This document shows positions 23,816 through 34,134 of a DNA stretch of 64,000 nucleotides, piece by piece. Position numbers and translations under genes: made by a program. Origin of the DNA: Lepas anatifera (taxonomy: Eukaryota > Arthropoda > Thecostraca > Lepadidae); contig JAOTON010001252.1 in assembly GCA_034440635.1 (NCBI GenBank), forward strand, positions 124,001-188,000. Reading direction: 5' to 3'. The first letter of the stretch is position 1; every line of letters starts with the position of its first letter. Under the pieces are notes generated by a model. It did no database searches and was not told the DNA's origin. It saw only the letters and a list, made by a program, of their open reading frames with translations.

Positions 23816-24264
23816 ACCTCAAGTCAATATGCCCGTCACTATGACCAGCAAATGACATGCTTTTGGGCTCAGGGCGTAGAAATTAGTACCTAGCACCTAC
23901 CGTTATCCTTTTTTGATGTATGATCTATTCGAGCTTGATGGAAGTTGTAGCCAGGACCGAACTACCATTTTTTCAAGCTTCAAAGTAGATGGTTAAAAAG
24001 AGCAGCAGCTAAATCAAACTCATGGTGTGTTTTCTGAAGCACAGTGAGTATCACAGGGTGTCCATATTACTGACGAGGTCAAGGATACTGACGAGGTCAA
24101 GATCTTTTTAATCTGACTGGTTAGTCGGATGTGCCCTGAAAAGAGTGGCTCTGTCATTGTGAGAAACCTAGATGGCACTTAGGCAAAAGTGAAAAAAGAC
24201 TTGTGCTGGAAAACTGCGGGAGGTATACACCACCTTCAAACAATATCCCACTACCCCAAAAATA
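23816..24264. other. unassigned intronic DNA
   Basis: No gene or element is recognised apart from a short GACGAGGTCAAG duplication near 24075-24105. Confidence 0.4.
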
Positions 24265-24612
24265 GTGTTTTCAAGTTTCTCTAAACCCTGCTCCAAAGAC
24301 TACGTGTTGCCTGGTGGCAACGCTACCAAATCTGTTTGCACTGGGCAAGGAAAAGTCCGTCATAATAAATCCCACCTCATCACATCCGCTCTGGGCCTAC
24401 AGGGTCTCTCTTACCATGACTTGTTTGATTATCTAGTATGTGACACAAACAGCATTATGCAGAACTGCACTGACTGCCCAGGTGAGAAAGGCTTACGACG
24501 TTCCTGAGACTTGCACTGGGTGAAGGATTAGAAGTTAAAGCCACATCGGACTCTGATTCCGACGACAAATTAGACAGCGAGGTATGTTACAGCCAGTGGG
24601 TCGGTACTGACG
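24265..24612 (+). pseudogene. transposon-associated protein remnant (N-terminal half)
   Basis: Same family as 19464-21440 but the upstream part. It has LPGGNATKSVC, GLSYHDLFDYLVCD and an NCTDCPG block. After a one-base shift near 24.49 kb it continues with an acidic stretch ending QWVGTDG. In intact relatives this block precedes the GDFAENY-type block. The frame is cut off at 24613 by a TTAT-CACGCGC element end. It lies downstream of the C-terminal half, so it is a separate copy. Confidence 0.55.
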
Positions 24613-25385
24613 GGTGTATCTTATCACGCGCAGTGGAGAGGGTCCTAAAGTGCTCCCCTCCACCTATTTTTCCGAGATGGCCGAAGAACTGTTTGCTGCC
24701 GGAAAACGCTACTTTGGTATATTTGAGAGAAATCATAAGCCTGTCGATTGGTGAAGGAATTTTGAAACTTGGTCCTTCAGATTTTTTTACTGATAGACTT
24801 CAAAATGAGACCTATATTTTGAGACCGTCGCAATCCCGCGGTGGCACCAGTTCGCCTGTTCTGCAGACTGAGTGGTGACGTAATAACGTCATATAATCGG
24901 GTCATAGCAGGTCACCCAACATGAAGCTCAAGGTCACAGGTCAAGGTCATTGACCCCAGTATTCCGATCAAATATGACATTCAATATAATGTATGTTATG
25001 CTATAAATTCATAGTTAAGACTATTCAATGTCAAGGTCCAAGTCAAAGGTCTTTTCTCAAGGTCAAATCGTCCTTTTGTGCCCAAACGCTACTAAAGTGC
25101 CAGTTATATTGTACATTATTCGGAATACGAGCGATTACTTGTATGCCATATTGTAACGTCATAGACATCGACCTTGAGTCACTTTCACCTCGAACTTTCA
25201 GAGGAAATTGTGTTGGACCCCCCCTTCTATGATTTTAGTCCGCTTTTGGTGCATTGCCGGTTTTTTCGCATAATCGCGGCATTTCCCAATCAGGTATCCA
25301 GCCCGGCCCAGATTTAACTTTTACGACCTCGTTTGGCCTTGAAGATATTGACCCAGGCCAATGAACTCAGCTTTAATTCTCCATC
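24613..25385 (+). mobile_element. TTAA-type element X, copy 1 (right end lost)
   Basis: The left end TTATCACGCGCAGTGGAGAGGG and the block CCGGAAAACGCTAC match the copy at 60466-61337. The interior shares AGGTCAAGGTCA-rich stretches and a CCAGATTTGATATTTACGACC-like block with it. The expected right end is missing; at about 25390 it meets another element boundary (CGTAGCCAGGATTTCGCTC). Confidence 0.7.
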
Positions 25386-26060
25386 GCCCCGAGGGTCGTA
25401 GCCAGGATTTCGCTCAGGAAGGGGGGGGGGGTGGGCGGCGGCCAAAAAGGGCCCCTGAAATTCCGCCAAAAGGGCCAAAAAATGTTGGCAAGCAAAAAAA
25501 CGTCCAGCGCGGTTTTTGCGTCCATTAATCTTAAGAACGTCCCTTTAAACCAGAGCGCCCCTAAGATTTCGCCATGACAAGTCCTTTGTGTGGCCTACCA
25601 AATTGCTTCAGAGCCAGTCGTGCTCGAAAAGCAAAAAAGGCCGTAAATATTGCTTCCTCTTAGGGAGAAAATTCTTTCAAATATAGACGTCGGAGTGTTC
25701 CACTGAGGAGCATAATTACGCATAGAAAAATTGGTCAATAACGTATCTCCTCAAATCCGGGTTTCATAACAAAGCAAACCCACAAAGATTATTTTGAAAT
25801 TTGGACAAATCTGAAATCATGATCAAGAGCTTCCCCAATCAATACATTTCATGAAGATCTGAGGAAGGGCTGTGTTCTAATTATTTCCACTGTTTTTGCC
25901 ATTTTATGCATCCAGGATTCGAGGAGACAGGCCAATTAATAACTTAAGTTTGATGCCTGGTGCCTGCCATATATGTTGATTATGTAACTTAAGCGTTTTA
26001 CCTACAGCGGCAGCACATCGCTCAAAGCCCTCACTCACGGACTTTTCCCCTTAGCGACCT
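25386..26060. other. end of another DNA-element family, otherwise unassigned
   Basis: 25386-25520 (CGTAGCCAGGATTTCGCTC, a G-run, AATTCCGCCAAAA, GCGGTTTTTGCGTC) is the inverted counterpart of 48600-48730. The CAGGGGCGTAGCCAGGA type of terminus is widespread in TIR transposons. Confidence 0.55.
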
Positions 26061-26102
26061 GGACCTCAGTTGAAAGGCCCTCGGGCATCCGCAGATATCT
26101 TA

Positions 26103-26301
26103 CAGCCTTGTGTTTGACCTGTATGGAGCGGTAGTACACCATGGCAGCCGCCAGACCAGCCACTACACTGAATTCTGCTGGAACCAGTTGGAGGCTGGTT
26201 TGTGCCACATTAACGATGCCTGTGTCAAGGAAGTACCGACCAAGGAAGTGAAGAAGGCAACAGCGTACGTGCTTTGTTACGCCGCCAGAAATTCTGTTTA
26301 G
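26103..26301 (+). pseudogene. ubiquitin-specific protease C-terminal exon fragment (USP3/44/22-like)
   Basis: After an acceptor-like site (TATCTTACAG|C) the frame reads LVFDLYGAVVHHGSRQTSHY and runs to a stop 54 residues later. It matches the end of the USP catalytic domain, where YDLxAVVVHHGSGxGSGHY precedes a FNDxxV block and AYILFY. The catalytic His (SHYTEF) and the later Asp (INDACVKEV) are present, but the usual GSGHY glycines are replaced by RQTSHY. No other USP exon is visible in the window and the rest of the enzyme is absent. It is most simply an exon captured or copied into the MAP7 intron. An active exon of an unseen gene is less likely. Confidence 0.65.
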
Positions 26302-28059
26302 TTCGTGTTAAAGCGGTTTTCTTTCAATTTTTCAATGAGAGAATGTGGCGTTAAATTAATTTAAATTTCGCAATACAATGTAAGACTAAGGTATGGCATA
26401 ACATAGGTTGGCAATAAGCAACTTTTCTAGGAGCTTCTTTCGTCTTCAAAGCGGTTCCTTTCGAACAAAAAAAACGCTTAAAATTGTATTTAGTGGCGGA
26501 CAAAGGGAGCTCAGCTGACCAATGTGGCCCCACCTGGTCAGAGAGGGCTCTGCTGGTTCTAGATAGCCTAATGGTTACAAAGTGTTCTGCTGGTATCTGC
26601 AGGCCCTCTGTAACTAGTGACAGAGAACCATGCTGTATGCAGAGGGCCACCAGGACGCTTCGAATCTGTTTACGAGGTGTCCAGCTGATTAAAAGGGCCC
26701 TCCCATTGATAGCGGGGTATACGATCAATTGTGGGTCCAACTGGTTTCAAAGAGTCCTATAGTTGCATATGCTTCTTCTGATAGTTCCAGTAGGCCCTGA
26801 TGGCTACAATGAGAGTTGAGTTATAGCCACGGTGGCCGGTGTGCCACCTTCGTCCGGGTGGGGGGTTTTAAACACCCCTCCAACAATATGAGATATAGTG
26901 AAAAAGCAATCGCCGGTGGATGGCCCATAAAAATCCATGACGAAACTGCATTGGTCCTTTTTCTGGGTCAGGTCAATATTTAGGTTCGGACAGGTCAAGA
27001 AGGTGGCATGTTAGAGAAGAATTTCTGGATTCTGGTGTCTGATAGGTTCAGTTATATTCATTTTTTAAGCATCATTTCGTTTATGCACCTCTTTACGGCC
27101 AGTCGAATGATGTATAATATGACTACACTAGGCTAAAACAAAAATGGCCCGACCTAAGGTCAGTTCAAGGTCACCATCTAACCTAGCATAGTCAATATTC
27201 ACATTCCAACCAACACAGCAGATGTTGAAAGGTGAATACCTGTCAATCGCTGTTATACAATAGGCAATATGCATATCAGTCGATTCAAAATAACAATTCA
27301 AACGTAATTGTATCAAAATATTAGCTTTATCATAATGTCCTGCAAAGTTATTGACCCAACTCTTAAAACTTGCTTAAGTAGTCCCAGATGACCTCTCATA
27401 GGTCACAGGTCCAACTTTTCAACATGAACCAATAAAAGGGCATAGGATACCATGAAGCAGGTGAAATTGGGAAAATTTCTTGTTTTCTACCGCACGTAGT
27501 GATGGTTTCGGTGAAACATGCCCTTAAACAATCATCTAGGACATGTCCTGCTGATGAAATGGGCCCCATTGAAGGTCCCCCCTTGGATGAAAACGTTCCG
27601 CCGCCACCCACGCCAGTTCTAAACCCATGTAAGGTGATTGTGTTCTTCTAAAATGAACCTGTCTAAACCAGGGTGTAACTCGGCTGCTACAAGAACTAGA
27701 TCAAGTTTCTAAACATCATTCGAAAGCTCTTGGAAATCTGCATGCTGCCATCTATTTTGAGGTCAGGTCAATAATCAGGTTACCAGATGTCACTTCAGAT
27801 CATGGTTTTCGAAACAATTTTTGCCTACAACTTTTGAACGAGATAATTTACAGAATAAAATTTGGTATCATAGTGACGGGCATGGCCCGATGATTTGAAT
27901 AACTTGTAACATATTATTAAAAGATCATTACTGCTTCTAACTCGGTTTGGTCCTTTTCTGCTGAAAAAATGGCAGCCCTAGGCAGCATCTACAATCTTTA
28001 GAATATGGAAAGACACGAAAATTGGAAATATTTTTAACACTAGCGCTTCTAGGCCTTAG
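26302..28059. other. intronic repeat DNA rich in AGGTCA half-sites
   Basis: No gene is recognised. A TTTTAAACACCCC-type end with CCACCTTCGTCCGGGTGGGG lies at 26835-26882 and resembles the subterminal palindrome of the TTAA elements. 27110-27200 resembles 51095-51185 (ATAATATGACT..CTAGG, GGTCAAGGTCACC). Confidence 0.45.
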
Positions 28060-28709
28060 TACGCTCCCCCCAAATGGGGTGTTGATCTCTTGAAGACATA
28101 TAATGACCAGCACAAGAAATGCCCCCCAGTGACATTTCCATAAAAAATACCCTGCTTCTTACTATACATCCCTCAGGCAGATGCACTACCGAACTATACG
28201 TCAAAGCCACGACACCACCCATTATACTTCGCTTCAATTCAGCCCACCCCATACAGACTAAACGCTCCATCCTACCCTCTCAATCATCAGGGCTATAAGG
28301 TTGGGATCAGACTTGCCGGCAAGAAAGAGGGGACTTGAGAAGATGGCCACCCTTTTTCAATTGAACGGATACCCACTAGCCCTAATTAACCGCATCCAGC
28401 ATTCAGCACTTTACAAACCACATCATCACACTAGACTAAACAAATATAAAACCACAACATACATATCTCTCCCATTTATAGACGACCAACTGGCACGCAG
28501 AATCACCACCGCAGCCAAATCATCAGACCTCAACATCTCAGTAGCATGGAAGAGTGGTAGAACTCTAGCCAACACTCATCAGATGATCCCTCGAAGCACC
28601 AGCCTGCCCACGAGGATACAGAAAAACATGCCACACATGCAACTCGGGACTAGAAGGTAGGTGCCACTTAAAAACAGTATACAAAATTAACTGTACCCTC
28701 TGCTCTCAA

Positions 28710-28755
<46 letters not shown>

Positions 28756-29047
28756 TATATATATAGGCGAAACCACACGACAAATCAGGACACGATTCAT
28801 GGAACATTTCGGCCACGCAAGACGTAAGGAACAGGGTAAACACTTGGGGATCGGACTAGAGAACACCATTCAGACACAAAACATCACAGACAGGACTTTC
28901 ACCATAGAAATACTAGACATATGTAAAGATAATGCTGACTGTAAAATTAAAGAGCCCTTAGAAATCCTCAACCAAAAGTCACAGATGAACAGTGTTCCTC
29001 ATGGCGCCTCCTCCCTCCCGTCCTGTACTCGTTCTGATTGTTGTTGA
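28060..29047 (+). mobile_element. Penelope-like element remnant (RT tail and GIY-YIG endonuclease)
   Basis: The plus-strand frames show an RT C-terminal region (HYTSLQFSPPHT, then RAIRLGSDLPARKRGLEK, FQLNGYP). An FIDDQLARRI block, a Cys-rich CHTC/CTLC linker and the GIY-YIG domain (IGETTRQIRTRFMEHFGHAR, ending near LDICKDNADCKIKEP) follow. This order is that of Penelope-like retroelements. A (TA)n tract occupies the position of the YxxG core motif. There is a frameshift near 28.60 kb and the upstream RT is missing. Confidence 0.75.
28710..28765. repeat. (TA)n microsatellite inside the GIY-YIG codons
   Basis: About 26 TA dinucleotides with one AAA interruption. The tract begins at the Ile codon after CTLCSQ and ends at the codons for YIG. 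It is about 47 bases longer than the family alignment would need, so it also shifts the frame. Confidence 0.9.
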
Positions 29048-29569
29048 TGGCCTAACATTCCTCTCCAGGTTCGATGTGCGTGTGCGTATTTTAATTTTCC
29101 CTTCATCGATGGTATGTATTATAATAACGTGAAAATTAAGGAAGATATGTCGCTGATATGTTCATACTGTGTACAAAGGCTGAATGCTAGAATGTCCACG
29201 TGTTTAACGGAACAAAAGACTGAAATATGAAAATATTACCTGCTTTCGTATTTCTCTTCAATCTAAACTTGACAAAGAATCGTGCTCGAAATATTGTTTA
29301 TTGTCTTGGCTCTTTTTCTTCAATATATAGAATGAAAGTAAGTCGGTTATTTTTAGGACTATTGACAATAGCCTGTTTCGCCGGCACATGTCTGCTGCGT
29401 GCTGTTTTACTTGAAATTGGTGTAACCCTGTATTTGTCTGATCCGTTTGAATGGTGATGTGTTCTGGTCACACCTCTGGCTGCACGCTCTCCTGTTGCTG
29501 AGCCAGTTGGCTGCAGACCAGACCATGCGCTGACCCCCCAGCTAACCAGCGGCTGTGCTGCCGCCCCAG
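29048..29569. other. intron end before exon 2
   Basis: A 76-codon open frame (29227-29457) has a hydrophobic start but no recognisable family. A good branch-point candidate (GCTAACC, about 29541-29547) lies 22-28 bases before the acceptor CCGCCCCAG at 29561-29569. Confidence 0.5.
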
Positions 29570-29665
29570 GAACAACAGGCGGCGCGGCAGCGCGCGCAGG
29601 CCGAGCGCGAGCGACGCCGCCGTTACGAGGAGCTCCGACTGAAGGAGCAGAAGCGGCGCTCTCAG
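29570..29665 (+). CDS. ens: MAP7/ensconsin-family gene, coiled-coil exon 2
   Basis: Thirty-two codons, phase 0 to 0, encode EQQAARQRAQAERERRRRYE then ELRLKEQKRRSQ. This is the highly charged single-helix continuation of the MAP7 N-terminal coiled coil. The acceptor is strong (CTGCCGCCCCAG, preceded by GCTAACC). The donor CTCAG|GTATGA is the first of four near-identical donor copies, because the exon's last five bases fall inside a 50-bp tandem repeat. Neighbouring exons are 12 kb upstream and 5 kb downstream. Confidence 0.85.
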
Positions 29666-29827
29666 GTATGAAGGAGCGGTAGCTGAGTTGGCAGCCTGCC
29701 CGGACATTGGCTCAGGTACGAAGGAGCGGTAGCTGAGTTGGCAGCCTGCCCGGACATTGGCTCAGGTATGAAGGAGCGGTAGGTACGAAGGAGCGGTAGC
29801 TGAGTTGGCAGCCTGCCCGGACATTGG
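29661..29827. repeat. 50-bp minisatellite spanning a splice donor
   Basis: The unit CTCAGGTA(T/C)GAAGGAGCGGT plus AGCTGAGTTGGC.. starts at 29661, 29711 and 29761, with a partial copy from 29783. Each full unit contains CAG|GTAYGA, so the array replicates the 5' splice site of exon 2. Confidence 0.9.
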
Positions 29828-31480
29828 CGTCGAGGGTGCTTTCGACCCGCTGTATTTGTATTTGTTTTTGCTACTAACACTTCCACACATACGTTCACTT
29901 TTTCAAGCGCCGTCCTAATGGACGTGAAGTGATGAAGAGTATAGAAGGAGACTGTAAGAATTAGGGTGGATTACGGATGAGGGTGAATGAAGGTGAGATA
30001 CTACCTGGGGTGGGGGAGGGGGTCACTGCTGCCCAAGGCGCTTGCGCTGGCTGCCTTCAGGTAGTTTTAGGATAACGAGGAGGATAATGCTGGGATTGCT
30101 GGGCTACACGAACGCGCACATGAACTGAAAACACAATGATAAACTGGAGAAGATGAAGATGAAATCGGTGGTGTTGGGCTTCTTAACTGACTATCCAGCT
30201 CACCATTTAACTTTTGCATGACTATAACTTCGTATTTGTAATAGTTCCGGATCTCGGGTACATTTCTTAAAGATTTCCTGCCTTTTAAAGTTTTTCAAAT
30301 AATTCAGTCCAATGGATCTCACTGTCTTTCATTATGTAAATGAAACTTATATTTACATAGTGAATATTCCGTATTGGATATTTCCGTTTGTATTTCCTTG
30401 GAATATACGGTGCCGTTCAAGTGCCCCTGCAGAAGGGCGAACATTCGAGTGTAAGCCAACCAAGTGTTCAAAATTCCATGCATGGCCCGAGTCTGGTGCA
30501 CGCATGGTAAAGGGACTGAGCAGGCGTGAGCACGTGACCCCAGCCCTGCCATCCCTGGGCCGGCTGACGTTTCCCGATTTGCTAAAGGAACGGGACATGC
30601 AAATTACTAACAGACTGCTCTCCGACGACTCTGGAAGTGCACTGTCGCGGTCAGTTCCGCGTCGCTCCGAAATCTCTAGCCGGAGCACACACGGAACTGA
30701 CCGCGATATGCTAGAACTCCCAAGGGTGCGAACGGAGCAAGCCAAGTACATTTTAGCTTCACGGGGTAGAAGCATGGAACAGTGGGATGAGAGAAAGTTA
30801 ATTATACGTATAGTAGGCATTTAGGAAAGAGGATAGGCTAAGCATGAACTAGTGCATTTCTTTAAAACTGATCTATAAAGGTCATGTTGTGTAACGTATT
30901 GTCTAGTTTACGAAATGTACTCCTATGTGTGCTGTGTGCTTGTAATTGAGGGCTGAAAAGCCATATCTTATGGAGACCTCAATAATATACATCTACATTA
31001 AGTCCTCAAACCCTACAGAATGTAAAATTGTAATTTGTCATAAATCACGAAATACTAGATCTTTCACTCTGATTATATTACGGCTCCATAGGGAACTTAT
31101 CTTTTTGTTGCTATATGAATGCGCTATGAGCTCCCACCACTCGAGGGAAAACGGCATGGTCAAGAGTGACGAAAACACGTCTTTCGTCTTTCTTGTTTTA
31201 AGTCGTTTCGTAACTGAACTGGACGTGCTGCCACTGTCTGCGATACATTTCTCGCCCATTGTGGGTTGAATAGTGTTGCACAGGCCGAATGGTTTTGATT
31301 AAAGCAGTACTCTTCACACCATAAATTTGATTAACAGTGGTGCATAGCTTTACGATAACGACGGAAAAGTCGTGCCATACGCTGAAGTTTGTATTGTTGT
31401 CAGCCTTAATCACCTCGTGATTAGATCAGAGATCGCGCATCATGTTGTTGTTGTTTCCCGCCAGACGCTTCACAGCGTTT
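29828..31480. other. intronic DNA with one unrecognised 170-codon frame
   Basis: The open frame 30312-30824 (plus) has a hydrophobic start and a basic, Arg/Ser-rich C-terminal part that I do not recognise. It contains a two-step hairpin (30645-30706). Its base composition is intermediate. It could be a remnant of an unknown element or a chance frame. 29930-30110 resembles 3130-3300 loosely (GAGGATAA..GGATTC.. pieces). Confidence 0.3.
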
Positions 31481-31483
31481 TAG

Positions 31484-31640
31484 AAAAAAACGACTTTGGA
31501 GGGATCTGTTGGTGACTGCCAATACCGTGAAAGAGCGTGCTCCGGGATGCCCGATTCTTCATCGCAGATGGGGCATGCTCCCGCGGGGCAGCTGACGCAC
31601 TCACAGCAAAGGCTCCCACCGATTTGGTGCAAGAATTGTG
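31484..31640 (-). mobile_element. LINE C-terminal zinc-motif fragment
   Basis: The minus-strand frame contains ACPICDEESGIPEHALSRYW, the C-x2-C...H-type motif found at the end of jockey/R1-like ORF2 proteins. It stops at about 31484. No RT is attached, so this is a small remnant. Confidence 0.5.
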
Positions 31641-31830
31641 GGGATCCTGGCCAATGTCCGACCCACAGCCGGTGGACGTCGACTGCTGGTTGCCAGCCAG
31701 CAGTCGACGCCACCACTGCTGATCGACAGTGTGTCGGCACCTTTGCAGGCGAGCGAGCCGCCATTAATCGCCAATTCGCGGTGTCGACCTTTTTTAAACA
31801 CTTGACCTGTTTCGGCCCCACATATACCTT

Positions 31831-32700
31831 TTATTTAGTCTTATGGGTGCCATATGACCCAGCTGTCGGTGCGCCCAAAATCCCCAACAATGATGATGAG
31901 CTCGCTGTGTCGAACAGCGCTAACAGCAACTGATGTGCACAATATTGTCCCTGCAGCACGCCGACTGGCCTTCCGTCGACCACCATCTTCATCACTGGCA
32001 GTGCCCTTAGTGCTGAGCAGGAGACAGCACTGGCGCTGACGCACAGTTCCACGGTGGTTTCCCTCCGGGCAGGTGTCCAGCAGGGGCGCCCCCATCGGCG
32101 TCGTCCACGCGACAGCTGGTCACGCCCTTCCTGTCGGGCGGCAACACTTCCACGTGCAGTCGCCGCTGCCATTGCCACCCGTTCATTGCCCAACGCCGCA
32201 CGAGCGCGCGCCAGAGTACCGGCCAGGTCCAGTGCCGCGGCACGGCAGCCGGTGGGGATCTGAATCGGGGAGACCGGCGACGAAGGTGCAGCCCAGAGGT
32301 CTGTCCGGTACACCGCCAAGCAGATCCGCCAGGTAGACATCGGCTGACTCGCCAGATTGCAGCCGTCGGGCCGAGAAGCCTTCACCCGCCGCATGTTCGT
32401 CGAGCGCAAATGCTGCGTGTAACGCGTTTCGCATAGCCTCCAGTGACGATTGGGAGCCGGTAGGTAATTGCGCCCACACTGTGAATGCGCCTCCTGACAG
32501 CCGCAAAGGTAACACTGTCTCGACAGCCACTCCGCGGAGTCGGCACAACATCTCCGCTCGCATCAACCACGCGACGACGCCTGTAGAGCCGTCGAATTCC
32601 GGAATCAGCCGGGCGTCGAAATGAGGCTGTGGGCCAGACAAACATGGCTGGCACTTGGTTCGCAGCTTCCGTTTCCATCGCTCTTTCGGAGTAGGTTGAC
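31831..32700 (-). pseudogene. Gypsy-like (Ty3-type) gag remnant
   Basis: Minus-strand frames encode ARLIPEFDGSTGVVAWLMRA, then LPLRLSGGAFTVWAQL, RLQSGESADVYLADL, LGCTFVAGLP and, after a frameshift, ALDLAGTLARARAALG. This is the gag order I recall from Ty3/Gypsy elements of crustaceans and cnidarians (F-DG-S, LRL-GGAF, RRL-PGESVD-FLA-LR, FVAGLP). A short VDGRPVGVLQG block may be the protease start. A polyadenylation-like AATAAACC and LTR-like sequence lie just 5' (32700-32720). The frame breaks several times and no RT follows. Confidence 0.65.
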
Positions 32701-33289
32701 GTGTGCAAGGTTTATTACTCAACTGCCACTTCCATACAGCCCTCCTCCAACAGCAAGCGCAGACCACCGTATGTGATGTCACGCCTCGTAGCATATAACA
32801 TGGAAAAATTGAATTGTTAAATACCCAAAATTTTGCAAAAAGAGGCCCAGAATCGAAAATAAAATGCTTATTTATTGCATTTGAGATAAACTTGATTACC
32901 GAGTATTCACACAAATTCGTAAGCGGGAAGTGCCATTAGCAGCAGTTTAACACAGGGCTCAATGGTGCAGGAATTCCTCCACGCCCTTGTGACGTCACTC
33001 AGGCGTAGAGGAATCCCTCTTGAATGTACCTTTAAGTAAAGGTATCTTGACTTCCACACACGCTCAGCGCCCGCGTCGAACTCTCCTGCGTCCGCTTAAC
33101 CGGCGGCGTCCCCCTCCCCCAGCGCACCACCAAATATGGACACATGCAGGCAGCGCTAAACCCGATTGGTCGGCCGGCGCGCCATGCCGGGCGCCCAGGA
33201 GAAGAAGGATCCTACACGCAGCCACCCCTGACTAACACACTAACAAAAGGTATCTTGTGACTAACAGACATGCACAAAATGCCAGACCG
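32701..33289. other. possible LTR-derived or unassigned DNA
   Basis: Lies immediately upstream of the minus-strand gag. A short inverted repeat (AGGAATTCCTCCACGCCC / GGCGTAGAGGAATCCC, about 32968-33018) flanks GTGACGTCAC, a CRE-like palindrome. No second LTR was found to confirm. Confidence 0.3.
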
Positions 33290-33900
33290 AGCTGACTATG
33301 GACACTTTTCTCCAGGATGCCAGCTCTCAGCGGGCGGTGCTCGAATGTATCGTATAACTTGGCGAAGTCAGACACCAGGAGTTCATACTTCTGAACCGGC
33401 ACATCATCCGGGAAACTCTTGCCACGGGGTTTTGGTCTTTGCCACTTATCTTGGATGGTGTTGATGGGGTGCCCCCTCGTTGTCGGACACTGATTTCCTT
33501 GCTTTGAACCCGACTTTTTCGGGTGGGGTAAGATTTTCTATCGCTGATTGTCGAGAACTTGGGAAGGACAGGCCTCTCCGTGCGCTCTGTCACTTGGCTC
33601 CAGCTCCGCAGGAGTCTTGTCTCTGCTTGCCTTGGGGATTGACACGATTGTAGTCCTTCTTGATTCCGATGAGAAGGTTCCGCCCAGCCACGATAAGATG
33701 ATGAGATATAGCAGGGTCCCGCGAGCGATGGGGCCGAAGGGTTTGAGGCGCTCATTGCAGATGGAATCCGGGCCAAGGGTCTTCTTGTGCTGGAGACGTT
33801 GGAGCTGTTGGACAACCTCGTCCGCACCGAAGGCAGAGCAGCACCATCCGGGAACCTGCAGGTGGGCATGTCGCAGTCCCGGGGTAAAAGAGATGGTTCT
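33290..33900 (-). mobile_element. LINE reverse-transcriptase fragment (jockey/R1-like)
   Basis: Reading 33850 to 33590 on the minus strand gives GPDSICNERLKPFGPIARGT, a LSWLGGTFSSESRRTTIVSI block and PKASRDKTP. This is the N-terminal RT block that precedes the fingers in jockey-like ORF2. A separate frame at 33400-33330 has a motif-A-like SDFAKLYDTFEHRPL. The two parts are out of frame and the rest is missing. Confidence 0.65.
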
Positions 33901-34134
33901 GACAGTCCGACAGTCGGGGAAGCGTCAAGGGCGGTGGGAAGCTGCCAGCAGGTTCCTCTCGGAGACGGCACGTTTGAGGCTGTTTGGTTTCCGCGTCTGG
34001 GACGACCAGTCGCATTGGGTCTGGGGGCTCACACCTTAGGCTTACACCACTTGAAGGTGGTCTTCTTCGGAAGACCGCACACTATGTTGACAAGCTTGGC
34101 GTGCCACCCGGCGCCAGGGGTGGATGGGTGCCGC
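33901..34134. other. intron segment before the 32-bp array
   Basis: No coding signal is recognised. It may include the 5' flank of the LINE fragment. Confidence 0.35.

Noticed and set aside
30312..30824. A host gene encoded by the 170-codon frame
   Set aside because: No family motif, no splice support and low-complexity ends; left as unassigned.
32007..32336. Plus-strand GC-rich frames at 32.0-32.3 kb
   Set aside because: Shadows of the minus-strand Gypsy-like gag, which has recognisable motif order.
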